A DNA stretch of 64,000 bases, taken from positions 20,160,462-20,224,461 of the forward strand of contig OZ020517.1 of the NCBI GenBank assembly GCA_963971425.1, written 5' to 3'. Under the pieces are notes generated by a model, which saw only the letters and a list, made by a program, of their open reading frames with translations, was not told the DNA's origin and did no database searches. Positions 1-11,977 of the stretch are shown piece by piece. Both the position numbers and the translations under genes were made by a program. Every line of letters begins with the position of its first letter. The first letter of the stretch is position 1. Source of the DNA: Bryoerythrophyllum caledonicum (lineage: Eukaryota > Streptophyta > Bryopsida > Pottiales > Pottiaceae).

Positions 1-236
1 TTGAATGCGGTTGGATTCATCTTAGATCTATTTGGGCATCCAATGGCGACACATTTTGGGACGCGGGTGAAAGTCCAGTAAAGTGGTATATTTATAGTGT
101 CACAAATGATTAAAAGTTTAAAAGTATACTTCAAAATTAGATTTTCTTGCCACTTATTGATAGTGGCAGTTTTGTAGTGTTTCTTGAGGGAAAATTCCTT
201 GGGCTCTTAGGGATTAAGGACGATCTTAGCCAATTG
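1..236. repeat. End of a TTAA-type repeat family copy, cut by the window edge
   Basis: The stretch shares worn sequence with the interior and ends of the elements at 57708-58636 and 62150-62720. It has the same order of a tract ending in TGGCAGTTTTG and then a terminal motif TCTTAGGGATTAAGG. I read it as the end of one diverged copy whose other end lies outside the window. There is no open coding frame. Confidence 0.4.
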
Positions 237-1140
237 AGATCTTTTGTTGAACACATGCTAGAAGTACAATTTTCCTGAATTACTTGTTTGAGTGTTGTTG
301 TAGACCTGATTTTTTATGTGCTTTTTACAATGCCCCCAATTGATTTATGTAGAAAACGTATGGAATGCCAATTTCACCTGTCAAATACATCAGAATTTAT
401 GCCTTGGAGTAGTTTTTCATGCACCGCTTGATGTATAAAGAACCATTCATTGTGACACAAGGATTAGAGTTACAAATCCACTATACACCACAATAAAACT
501 TTGAAAAGTATCTTTGTTAGAAATCTCAAAGTTTAGTCCTCTGACCTCACAAACGAGCCTTGCACTAGCATGAAACGAATCAAGGCTTTCAATGATTCCA
601 TGTAAAAAGATGATGTCAATTGCCAAAGGACAAGATACCTATGAGGGTCCCATTCCCTTCAAGCTTTGATTATGTTATGATGTTAGTTTTGTTTTGAATT
701 TGGTTGAGTTTAATCCTTAACCCTTAAACATCAATTAGAAACTGTATATGCAAACACATATTTTACTCTATAGTATATTAAAAATGTATTAAATTTTAGC
801 AAGACTTACACCTTTGGATTGAAGATTCTTCAACTAAAATCTTATATTTAGTGGTCATTTCAATATCTAAACCTTATCATTTACAAATACAATACTATAT
901 ACCTCCTCAATCGTTTCTACTTCTTCTGTATATAGAAAGCTTAGCCTATGTCTTTGCTACATTACTATCTCTAAGCCCATCTGTTGTAGTACGCGTTGGC
1001 AAGTATTCACATCTTAACACAAAAAATACCCTAATGTATTCGTTCCCACAAAGAATCTTTGAGAACCACAAGAATAATAATATGTCTATTTCTATATATA
1101 ATACTAAACCTACCACCATAGATAAATAAAAAGAGGAAAA
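237..1140. other. AT-rich stretch without a recognisable gene
   Basis: No reading frame here shows protein-like composition or plausible splice sites. One frame of 92 codons (851-1129) is AT-driven and has no recognisable domain. A TTAACCC motif near 716-722 may be another eroded end of the TTAA-type repeat family. Confidence 0.5.
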
Positions 1141-2130
1141 TAAAGATTAGACCATGAGGGCTAGGCTTAACTAGTCCAACTACCCCGCTCACAGTACAAG
1201 GAGCTTTTCTCCGTAATTCGGCTTAGCCCGGATAGGAGTGAGGGATTTGAGGATAGGATCCTATCCGGCTCGAAGAAAGAGCATATAGGTATGAGCGAGC
1301 GGACCTACCCTTGTTATAGCAATTCCACGGTTTAGTACCGGTTGTAGTTAATCTAGTCTGATTGTGATAGCTTTACACCTATGTACAATATAGACATCCG
1401 GAGTACATTCGTATCCAAAGAGGGTATATCACCACGGACGATGGCCCGTGGACTCGAAAAGATCTTAGTGTTTGCATGGGTGACGATGATCCTTCCTCAC
1501 ATTCTCTCCTCCTACTACTACTCACTCACTTGGATGGTTGTGGTTTTATTGCAATTCCTAAGTCCGTAAGGGGATAAGAACCTAGGCCCTTAGGCCTAGC
1601 GCAACTCTCGTGGTAAGTAAGTGGCCTACCTACCTACCATTGGAGCGGATAAGTCCTTCCTTTACCTATGGATGGATAAAAGAGTGTTATCTAACTAATC
1701 CACATAGACATTCGCACAAGGGACCACCGACTCTAGTCCTTTCTTTCAGAGAACAAAGTCCTTCTTCTAGCACCCCAATAGACATTCGCAAGAAGGGGTA
1801 AGTTGATTCTCCTTCCTTCTCTCAAGGCAATCCGAGCTGTTAGAGTAATTCCTAGTTATGACCGCATAGACACTCGCAGAAGGGATCAAACCAGGTCCTA
1901 CTTAGTACATAACACATAAACTTGGGTTCAGTTATCCCCAATAGACATTTGCACAATGGGAAGGACTGAAACTAGACTTGACGCTAAGGTAGTGTGGTGC
2001 TCCTATGAATCAACCATCCGACCAAAGGTTGGTGCATCAGGGATCTGAACTACACCTTCACAACCGGCTACATACTGCCACCGATAGGTCACACAAGACG
2101 TACCAAGACTCCTTCTTCACCCGTCACTGC
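1141..2130. repeat. Region with a short motif repeated four times
   Basis: A motif close to ATAGACATTCGCACAAGGG occurs near 1706, 1778, 1864 and 1939, spaced 72-86 bases apart and with substitutions. The rest of the block is unique and more GC-rich than its flanks. I see no coding frame and no end structure that would define an element. Confidence 0.45.
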
Positions 2131-2769
2131 CCCCTCTTCCTCCTTTAAACATTTATTATATCACTTGTTATTTCCATTCTACCTTAACTAGTTCTATGTG
2201 ATGGCACAAGGAAACAACAACAAACATTCAATTTTAGATTCACGCCTTTTTACCCCCCTCGTTGTTTCACCTGTTATTCCCACCCTATCTAACTAATGTA
2301 AATGATGGAGCAACGAGACAACAATGCAACGGTTAGAATAAACTGAGGAGCGAACTACTTGAAATGGTACTCACAATCATGTATAGAATCCGAGCTCCCC
2401 AACCATGAAAGGCTTTGAGAAGGTAGGTTCAGAATTAAACTGAAAGCAAATACACACATCAAGTAGTGAAGAGAGGTGGCAAGAGACGCCTCACTTATAC
2501 TGCTTTGGAACACACACAAACGCCAAAAGCAAGCGATGCCCTTCAACTAAAAACGACGGCATTAACTAACCTTGACGGCGGCGGCCACCGTCCCACCAAC
2601 ACTCTGTGCCAAGTCAAAAAGGCATCTTATCACACAAATTCCAAGGCAAAACCAAGTCAAATCCAAGTTCAAACCGGGGCCTAGTCCACGAATGAACATT
2701 GACCTACGAAACAAGATTCGAGGCCTACTTTCGGGCCAATTCCTCAAGTCTTCTCTTCTCTTCATGTCC

Positions 2770-3000
2770 GAGCTCATCTTCTCCTCCCTGTCCGGGCTCG
2801 TCCGCTCCTTCCGATCCGAGCTCGTCCTCTCTTTCCCGATTGGAGCTCGTCCTCTCTTTCCCGGTCAGAGCTCGTCCTCTCTTTCCCGGTCCGAGCTCGT
2901 CCTCTCTTTCTTGGTCCAAGCTTGTCCTCTCCTTCCGGTCTGAGCCCGTCTTCCAATTCCTGGTCCGAGCCCGTCTTCTTTTTCTCAATCTGGGCTCGTC
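2770..3000. repeat. 25-bp minisatellite
   Basis: About nine tandem units of roughly 25 bases begin with GAGCTCGTCCTCTC or a close variant, most regular from 2818 to 2920. The repeat length is not a multiple of three, so all frames stay open by composition. This produces overlapping long reading frames on both strands that should not be read as genes. Confidence 0.8.
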
Positions 3001-3980
3001 CTCTCTTGCCTATCCAAGCTTGCCTTTGCGGTGGTGGTCGTCCTTCCTCGCCTATCCAAGCTCCCACTCAATCCAAGATCCCACTCAATTAGAGCTTCGA
3101 GTATTTTCAAAGCTTCTAGGCATCGTATCTTCCTTGTCCCGCATCCAAACGGGACAATTGATCACTTGATTGACATCTACTTGTTGCGCAGATTCCGATA
3201 GACTCCTCATGTGTTCCATTTAGACACGTCGTATCAAGGGAGTTATGCCTCTTCCAAGATTTGAGACTCCCGAGACAGCTTTCCGGGCTCACTTCCGGGC
3301 TCACCTTGGGCTCACTTCCGAGCTCATTGCCAAGCTCTTTTCATGTTCCTTGCTTGCGCCGCGCTTGCTCCTTGCTTTGTTGCTCGCGGTCCTCTTCTTC
3401 TACCTGTCCGCCTCCAAGCTCGGTCCACGCTGTGGTGATCTTGGTTCTAGTCCGTTTTGAGCCCTCTTGGTCATGGTTGCCGTCACGGTTCCGTCTTTGC
3501 CTTCCCCCTCCTATTCTTGTGATGATGGAGATCCTTATGACCGCTCAATCCGCGTGTGCCCCTTGCTGTGCTGCTCGCAAAGTTGGTGATGTTCTTCCCG
3601 CCTGCTCGCTCATGTTCCTCGTCGTTGTCCTTTCGGGGTTCTTCCTTGCTCTCATAGTCCTGTTCCTAGCCTGCTCCACGGTGATCCTCGTATGCTCGCA
3701 ACCCTCGCCTCCGGGCTGATCTCTTTCGCGCTTCTTGCCTGCTCGGAACCCTTAGTCCCGCTCGGGCTCCTATCCGTCCTTGCCCTCATAGTCAGTGCTC
3801 GGCTCCTCCTCGCTCCGCGTTGTTCCGGGCTTCTATCCGTCCTTGCGCTTGCAGCCGGTGCTCGGCCTTCCGAAACCCTAAGGCTTTGATTAAAGGGCTC
3901 GGGTCTTGGGCTCGGGCCTTGGTCCTTAAGGATAGCAAGGATAGTGAGGATAGCAAGGATAGCAAGGATAGCTCCAATTC
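3001..3980. repeat. GC-rich low-complexity tract with small tandem repeats
   Basis: The tract repeats GGGCTCACTTCC-like and GCTCGG/TCCTCG-rich words and ends in about five copies of a 9-base AAGGATAGC-type microsatellite (3927-3971). Base composition changes abruptly to AT-rich after about 3985. Long frames on both strands are compositional. No domain is recognisable. Confidence 0.6.
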
Positions 3981-3984
3981 TACT

Positions 3985-5100
3985 TTGTAATTTGGCAATA
4001 GTAATATACTTCATTTCACTTCTTTTTTTTGTCCTCGTTGTAACTTTGTTTTCTACATTTCAATGCTCCTTTAACTTTCCGTATTCAATTTTATAATTTT
4101 AGTTTCTATTAAAGTTGTATTCATTATTTTAACCACTTTATTTTCTATACTCCACTCTTTCTACAGGTATTTCTGTAGCTTTAAAAAGATAAATAGCATA
4201 TATCAATTAATTTTATAAAATAGGAACATATTACTAGTTTCTTAACTCAAGAAGGCATTCTATTAATCTCAATTTTCACAAATATAGGAAAAAATTCAAT
4301 CATGATAAACATAAGTCAAAGAATTTTAGATTTTAAACTAAAGAAAGATCAAGAAAAAATTACAAAGGTATGATAGAAATGGAAAAAAAAAACCAAAAAC
4401 AATAAGAATAGAAAACATAATAGTGTAAATTCAAAAAATCAATCAAATTGCTTTAGATAATAAAGGAAGAGGGTATGATAGAAATGAAAAAAATTATAAC
4501 AAGAATATAAGAAGATACAAGAATGAATATTCAAAAATTCAATCAAAGCACCTTAAGTTTTTATGCTAAAGAGAGCTCTAGAAAAACAAGGACAAAGGTG
4601 AAATAGAAATGAAAAAAAATCCAAAAAAATAAATAGAAACCTATTTATATGGATATAATATTTATTGCAAAATTTATAGGTTGTATAAATTTTCCACAAA
4701 TATGGGAATTTATACTACTAGTTTTCCACGGTTTTCTACTCATACACTAAAAAATTGGTGTGTTTTTTCATGATTGCCACCCCTCATGGCTTGTTGCTTA
4801 CGGCTCACCGTTCATGGCTCATGGCTCATACTCTAGCAATCTTGCTGCTTAAGGGCTACATAGCGCTTGCTTCAACACCAAAATTAAGATTTGGGAGATG
4901 AAAATAAAAAAACATACAAGCATCACGTGGTAAACCTAGAGACATAGCAAAACATTCACAACAGTTTAGCTCGGATCAAGCTAAATTACTTATAGTAAGC
5001 CAATATAATGTGTACCAAAATGGCCCTATACATTTTTTAAATGATTTTTTTTCCTTTTAATGATACTGAGTATTTTAGGGCCTAAATCTACAGATTTTGC
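3985..5100. other. AT-rich spacer
   Basis: Very AT-rich sequence with many A runs and no credible exon. A short run of CATGGCTCATGG-like repeats lies near 4785-4835. Nothing else is supportable. Confidence 0.5.
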
Positions 5101-7080
5101 TTAGGGATATACCTGAGGATGACTCCGGCTATTCATGTTATTTTATAATGAACTCCTCATGAAAAGTGACAATTGTTGGTGACGACGACCGAGCAAGAGG
5201 CAACGGCGGACCTATCGCTTGCAAGGAGACAACAGACAACTTCTACGACGATGGAGTAAAAAAGGCGTCTACAGGCTTAGTTGCTTATTCAAAGGCCTTT
5301 ACAACATCTGTGCTGATAGTGAGTGTCAAGACCTCTGTGATGGGAGCTGAGGCAATGAGTAGCACCGCAGGTGTTAATATAAACTCCTAGGTTAACTAAT
5401 AGCACCTTAGATCTTACTATGGACTTGTTAACAAGTAGCATCGTTATACAAGGTGAGCCTCCCTTGTAGGAGCCTTGAACTTCTTTTGTTTCAAAAGAAG
5501 ACCTTAAAGAATTCATTGGGATAGATCGAGAGCTTCTCACACGTGCGGTTGTGGTTCTTTGTCTGTTTCATGGTAGTGAAGTAAGGTTTGCCAGGCGCGT
5601 CGAGGAGGACCTACATTGTGGCTCGAGTTATGTTGTACGCACAATTGAATGTCTCCCACTCATCTGGATTGAGCTTGCCTGCTCTATCAACCAAACCAAG
5701 GTCCAACTTAATGTTGTTGAGCTCAACCGCATGAGATACTTCCTCTTCCAACACTCACTCCACTTTTTAGCTGAGTAAGAGGAGTCCAACACAATTGTCA
5801 ATTTTTTTAATGACAACTTTTGGATATGGGAAGGGCCACTTTGGCCTGGATTTCATCAAGGTATACTTACACATCCTTACATGGTCGGCCTACTACAGGT
5901 TGCGGAGCACCTTGAAGAAATCTCTATTCCCCTGATTGGGGAGCCCATCTTTCTTTCTCTTTAAACGACCTATAATACTTAGACTCAAGGTCAAATCAGA
6001 GTCCTCAAGCAGTAGATGAAATGACCTCGCTTTAGTCGAGAGGAAAGGTTTCAAAGGCAAAGGTGATGATCTTCACCTTGTTGCACAAATTCAGCTTCTC
6101 TAGTTCAGATTCCACATTCTTCATGGCCCGTCGTATCGTCTCCAAGGTCTTCTAGACGTCGATCACGGCAAATCTCTAGCGGATGTCAGTCATGAACTCC
6201 TACGAGCATAAAGAATAGGATGTACTAAGTCACTTACCATGTTCAATATGGAGTACTAAAGAACATAGTTTTGCTCAACTTGAGAGGAATTGTACCATCG
6301 CAATGAATTTCAAAGACCCCACCCTATAATTTTGGCCGTTGTAAGTAGCAACGGCCCGGTTCTTCTTCGACCCACACAATGTCCCTTGATGCTTGCTGCC
6401 AAATGTTTTGGCAACGGTTTGCCATAATTCTCCCATATGGATTGCGCATAGAGAACATTACTTATTCATGTTGGTCAATAAACTTCAAAGTAGTTGACGT
6501 GGTTGTAATATGCCAAAATCTTGTGCTACTTATCTGTGTTCTTTGACCACACCACATAGTACTACCCTGATTGGAAATGCTTTAGGATGGTATTGTCTTG
6601 GTCGTCTTCAACCATGGACGTGCTGGCAACAACGCTATGCTCCCCGTTGATACTGAATAATTTTTTGGCTTTCATACACTCCTTCCACATAGTTGGCCTC
6701 TCATCCAGTTGGGCATCACGCAAAGAGTTTGCTTGTTAGTCCTATCAGGCATGTTGATGAAAAAGTGCTTTGGTTTCTCAATCCTCCTCTGCTCAAATGC
6801 GCGGGTAGTCTAGTCAACCAGAGTGTTTTCAATCTTCTTGATGTTGATTTGTTAATTTGTATCTACTTCCAAGACAAAAAATTCTTGGCACTGTGTCTAG
6901 AATCTCCTATGAATTTTTGATGCATTGATGAAGTCCCCTAAATAGTTTAATACATAGAACTTCAATGCATCGCCTATAGGCAATTCCACACGGACTTTGG
7001 ATAGAGCATATGCAATGCTTATTTTCATGTGCTCCTTTGAAGCTGCCGTAATCTTCTTTTTCTTTGTGGTCTTCTAACAT
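5100..7080 (-). pseudogene. Decayed coding-like block of unknown family
   Basis: On the minus strand several separate stretches read like protein (mixed hydrophobic and charged composition, few simple repeats), most clearly near 6900-7080, 6500-6700 and 5640-5800. They lie in different frames and are heavily interrupted, so this is a fossil. I do not recognise the family. It could be a dead host gene, a transposon or an old virus-derived insert. Its base composition is more balanced than the flanks, which is the other reason to call it formerly coding. Confidence 0.35.
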
Positions 7081-9280
7081 TGTGATCCTTGCTGCCGTTT
7101 AGTTTGTGATTATACTATATAATCACCTTCATTAATATAGTTTGCTACTACACTATACAATTACCTTCTTTAATACTCCAAGTTCCTAGTAGAGAGATTC
7201 AAGCCTCAAATTCTTAGAGCTGTCACGTTAAACCTTAATGTTTCAAGTTGATTATTTTACATTAAAAACACTTCAAAATTGTCATTCTTGTACAAAAAAA
7301 AGAAAAAAATGTTTCAATTTCTAACCTTTAGACAAATAAAATCACATTTTCACAAGATTCCATAATTGTTGACCTTAGAGATTGAAACATTATGGTATAT
7401 GAAGTATCAACGAGAAATGTTCTTTTTCTTTTCTTGAATTGAGAAGATTAGTAAACTTTTGCTTCTCTTTATTTTCGTATTTTTGCTTTACAAGGTCAAA
7501 ATTTAATATTGACATGTTGTATATGATATTGGTACTTTACTACTGGATCTCCATTGTTTCCAATGGGCCAAGGGCATTCCGAGTTAAGTAGACGTATGTA
7601 AATGTCTGCCTCTTGTATACCCATCATTTACTTTATATACTCGTTATTTACTTTAGATTTCCAGGACTAACACTAATAGTTGATTATGATAGAAGCATAT
7701 TATTTCCCTTCCTTGAGAATGTAGGTACATCGTGCGCATGTGCTAAAACGGATCAAGTCACCTCAGCAAATGAGACAGATTCTTTAGCTGCAGAGCACAC
7801 TACATTTATCACCCAACATCGATGTTTCACCTTAGCGAGATTGTCCAGGATCGTAGCCAAACAAAGCCCAACCACTCTCATTGCGCTTTGTATACCTTGT
7901 CTGCGTCTAGAAGGCCGCCAAACTCTGACGATAGCTTCAACGCCTCCTTGAAACTCCCCTCCGCAATCTTGCTCCAAAAAATCTCTTCCAGACTGTGCTC
8001 ATACACGGAAGTTTCTCTTAGACCACAAGTTTTGGCGCTGTAATGTATACCTTTGGTGTAATTTTCAAAAACTTATGCATACTTTGTATGTGATATGGAT
8101 TTTCTTCACTTTTTCTTCAAAAAATCACAATAATTTTATATTTTCACACAAAAAAAAGTATGATTTTTGTGGCATAAACAAGACATGTGATCTCATCTCT
8201 AGAAAATAAAAAATAAAACTTACAGAAAACCAAATTTTCATTAGATATTAATAGTAGAATAGAAAATTGATTGTAGAATAAAAATGAAATTCTCAGTAGA
8301 TATTAACATTAGAATGGAAATTGGGATTTATGCCACAGGCCTAAGGTCATAGACTTTGTCCTTTAGGGATTAACGCACTTTTTGGCTTCATGTCTTGTCT
8401 CGATCCTTTAACGTTCAAGTTACCAGATTCTCTAGTACCTTGTGCATCGGTCACTTTTGGCACCTGGGTGATAGTCGACTAAGGTGGTATGAAAAAACTG
8501 TCACAAACGGACATGGAGACATGTCACAACTGCTCTTTCGCGTCACATGCCCAACTTGCTTTTGATTTCAGATGTTGGTCTACAAAATGTGAGTCCTGAC
8601 TTCCATGCCATCACACATATTGTAAATTTTTAGCGAACCGCTCTACAGTTCAATGAGAAGAAGTATATTTGTTCCCTACTACATACTTGTCACAGTTTTA
8701 AAAATGTAACAAATATACTTCTTGTGGGAGATCAGATTCTACAAAACTTTCAGATTACATGCACTGACATGTTCTTTTTGGTCATTCCAAATGAAAAATG
8801 ATGATCTGAGACTTAAATTTGCTTGTGATAGCAAAAAATGGGTTGATTTTTCAGTTCACTTAAAATGGGGGTTAAATGTTGATTTTTGCTCCAAATTCTT
8901 ATTGAACCTTCTTTAGCATACAAAAACTTATCTTAAAATAAAAAAGTGTTTTCAAAAATAATTTTTTTTCCCATCATTTTCTTCAAAACCTAGTTTTCGG
9001 TGCCTTGATTCAACATATATACTACATAGTATGTTTGGTATTATATTTTCAGTCTCTGTAGTATGCAGTATTCTCATCTTGGGAAAGGGTTAGGCCACTT
9101 ATAAAGCAACATGTGTTATGACAACACAAAGTCCCAAAAATCAACACTTTGTTTAAGATATTTTCTGTTCACTTAACATTTTGTTGGCCATGATTTCTTC
9201 ACACCTAATCAATGGACGGTAGGCATTCAACAACAATTTAACAAAGGGCTTCAAAACAAACATGCTATGGAGTATATCAT
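7081..9280. other. AT-rich intergenic stretch with worn repeat traces
   Basis: No gene found. A part near 8350-8500 shares words with the window start (a GTCACTTTTGGCACCTGGG-like stretch, then a GTGGTAT stretch followed by GTCACAAA), so it is another eroded copy of that repeat family. The reading frames near 7613-8043 on both strands overlap one another and show no domain. Confidence 0.45.
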
Positions 9281-9282
9281 TT

Positions 9283-9500
9283 TTGCCTAAAAGTGACCCC
9301 CGTTAGTCGACTTCTACCCACCTCTCTATGAAGTTATTTATTTTTCCAAATCACAGTAGTTTGGGCACAATGGACATCACCTGATTATTACACTGATATC
9401 AACTAGGTATTATATGGATATCACATAGGCATTATATGGGTATCACCTAGACAAATATCCTAAATTTTCAAAAAGATTGGACATTCACCATGGTGAATTT
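9283..9500 (-). repeat. Worn copy of a small repeat family (TACC...GGTA type)
   Basis: Read on the minus strand this matches the same interior order as the copies at 33759-33991 and 55257-55432: GGTCACTTTT-like end, ATGTCCAA-like words, and the GGTGATACCCA/GTGATATCC ladder. The ends are eroded and I cannot set exact limits. Confidence 0.4.
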
Positions 9501-9661
9501 AAATTATGTACAAAACTGACCAACGCGTACAGTATCAGACTCCCACATTTACTCAACAAATTCCCCTCTTGATATCATTGCTTCTTTATTCCTCTGAGGA
9601 GCTGTACTTCTTTGTACTTGGAAGTTTGTGTATAATTCAATCGTGGTGGGATTTGCCTAAA

Positions 9662-9915
9662 TACCCCGGTGGAGCGTTGCACTAAGCCTCAAGCTTGAAA
9701 GGTTGGGGGAGGGTAGGGACAAAACCGGCCCCTGTTTTTGTTGGAGGGGGGCCCTATTTGATAAAGATGAAGGCCTCCTAGGATAACTTAGGACCGCACG
9801 TCCCAAATTTGGCAATTTTTTTTTCCAAAAACAACCTCTAAAGCCCCGATAGTTTAAAGGCCTGGAAAAATGGACCACCCAAGGCTGAGGCTTGGTGCAA
9901 CGCTTGACCAGGGTA
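9662..9915. mobile_element. 254-bp MITE-like element with inverted ends
   Basis: The left end starts TACCCCGGTGGAGCGTTGC and the right end, reverse-complemented, starts TACCCTGGTCAAGCGTTGC. The similarity runs about 35-40 bases. The interior (GGGGCCCTATTTGAT, CCAAATTTGGCAATTT) is related in reverse orientation to 63140-63310. The target duplication is not clear, so the superfamily is left open. Confidence 0.65.
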
Positions 9916-10532
9916 AATAGGGAGATCCATCGTGTTGCTCTCTTTAAGTTCAGCTAAAATGTGAATTTCATGACGTCTTTGATTTTGTCTGCAACAGGTC
10001 CTTACGTTGGCGAAGTTTGTGAAGTTTGAATATTCATCAACTTTCCAAACTTAACTCTTTCAAAATGAAACTAGATGCAACACTGGACTCAAAGCTTGAC
10101 ATTTTATCAATTCAGCAAGAAAGGATTTCAAGTGTGGGATCTCTGAATGCGTCCATGACATAGATGGCACAACCAAAAATTTCCTTACAGCCCCTAAATT
10201 TAAAACAAATGAAAGTCAAATGGCCTAGAATTCATCTGTTTTCGTCTTCTATTGTGTGGGCTTGTCGATGGTAAATAGGTACCAGTTCCTCTTCCATTAC
10301 TGGATTGATCACGGTCCACAGTAAGACAGAGCTGATCTCAGATATTGATGAACATATTAAGGCTATCATAATGTTATATTGGCAGTTTTAACTACTTTAT
10401 AGCTGCAGATTATTAGTTCAGTTCAAAGAAATTAAAAAATTATACCGTGAGAACTATATTATATATAAAGGACGTTATATCAGTCACATGAATAGGAAAA
10501 TATTTACAAATTGGTCAAAGAGAGACAGTACA

Positions 10533-10706
10533 CACTACAAGAAAACATGGTGTTTAGCAGCGTTTTGAAAAATTCCTAAGCAACGTCTAGGGGCTTGCTT
10601 TGTACATAAAACCACGCTACAGCTGTTGCTTCTTTAAAAAGCAAACCCCTAGGTGTTGCTTAGGAATTTTTCAAAACGTTGCTAAACACCTTGCTTTCTT
10701 GTAGTG
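10533..10706. mobile_element. CACTA-type MITE, 174 bp
   Basis: The element begins CACTACAAGAAA and ends TTTCTTGTAGTG. Each arm continues as a long near-perfect inverted repeat of about 70 bases (GTGTTTAGCARCGTTTTGAA, CCTAAGCAACR). It is flanked on both sides by ACA, matching the 3-bp target duplication of CACTA (EnSpm/CMC) transposons. There is no coding capacity. The near-identity of the arms suggests a fairly recent insertion. Confidence 0.85.
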
Positions 10707-10867
10707 ACAATAAGAAATTTAAAAACCTCCAACATAACCTAACAAGTATAACCATAATACAGTATGACAATAGAGCTGATAAAAAATTAAACTCACTTTT
10801 CTATTTAACGGTTGTAAAATTGTAGGACCCAGATTATGAGGCTTTCAAAGACTGAATCCTCACAAAC

Positions 10868-10948
10868 TTAACCCTTTAACGCCGGAGAGGTCCAAAATGG
10901 GCCTGTACAGCACTGTATCCAGGAATCCCACAGGCGTTAAAGGGTTAA
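10868..10948. mobile_element. 81-bp TTAA-flanked foldback (piggyBac-like ends)
   Basis: TTAA is followed by CCCTTTAACGCC, and the other end reads GGCGTTAAAGGG followed by TTAA. TTAA target sites with ends starting CCC are characteristic of piggyBac transposons. At 81 bp this is a minimal non-autonomous copy. It shares its terminal 11-12 bases with the 401-bp element at 54090-54490. Confidence 0.65.
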
Positions 10949-11844
10949 TCGGTAGCTTGTTCTCTCCCTTCAAACCTCGTAGAAATTGAAATTTATTTCC
11001 CTTTTTTAACTCTCAGAGTGAATTATCTGGAATCCAAGCAACTAGATCACTTCATCAAGAGGTTTCTATCTGTTGGACTCAGCAACCATTTCAGCAATCA
11101 GTTTTCGGAGGATACTTTCCTTTCATTGATTCGGGACTCATGGAACTGAGCACGACAGCCGATAATGAGTGCATGCACAACAGATTGAGAGGATATTTAG
11201 GAATCAAATTTGGCATACATTCGTCAAGAGGGGGACACCTCCATTCCACGTATGGATACTAACATTGGTCCAGCTAGTTAGGAGACTCATGACGATGGAA
11301 ACATGTAGTATTTTCAGAGTTTTGAATGAGATTAGAGAGAAAATAACTATCCGCCATTACAGGCCGAGAAGTATGAAACCATGAGGACTATAAACAAGAC
11401 GTTGTTTCTTCACAGAGTCAGGGTCGTCTGGTTTCCTGAGTTGATCTAGAGATGCACGCAGCAAACCACACGAGAGTAAGTCAATGTTCAAACTTGGTAG
11501 GCAGCTCATGCCACAAGTCGTATCTTGATTTGACATACTTGTGAATATAATGTGCACTCAAGTTTGGCCTAAATTGGATTAACTCTACATGTTTCAAATC
11601 TTGCTGACCAGTATCTGTGAAATCTACTCAACCTACAAGCGAGATCTTTGGATTGCAGTACCAAAGGACGAAATGTTTCCATTCATCTAAACTTCGACGA
11701 GTCGATATAATCACCTGTCAATGTCGATCATCTAGCTTACAACGTGCCTCAAGCCTAGGCTCTCCACATGAGTCATGCCATGATGATTCTTCACAGAAAG
11801 ATATCTCGATGATCTTGCTTCACATTGAAAGATGCTGCAACCCT

Positions 11845-11853
11845 GTATTTATA
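11845..11853 (+). promoter_or_regulatory. Possible TATA box of the TPD1-like gene
   Basis: TATTTATAG lies 125-133 bases before the ATG at 11978, leaving room for a 5' leader of about 95-100 bases. Position and sequence fit a plant TATA box. There is no other support. Confidence 0.4.
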
Positions 11854-11977
11854 GTTCCCAAGTTGACGAAACATTTGTATACACCCCTCGCTTCATGCAT
11901 GCCATCACTAAGAGTATTGTTAGCTGTGTGCGTTTCTTTCTTCCCTTCGAGGTGTAGTTCTTCCGGGTTCACAAGCG

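Noticed and set aside
2572-3719. Several frames of 90-156 codons on both strands
   Set aside because: They are products of the GC-rich tandem repeats. No domain, no splice support, mutual overlap.
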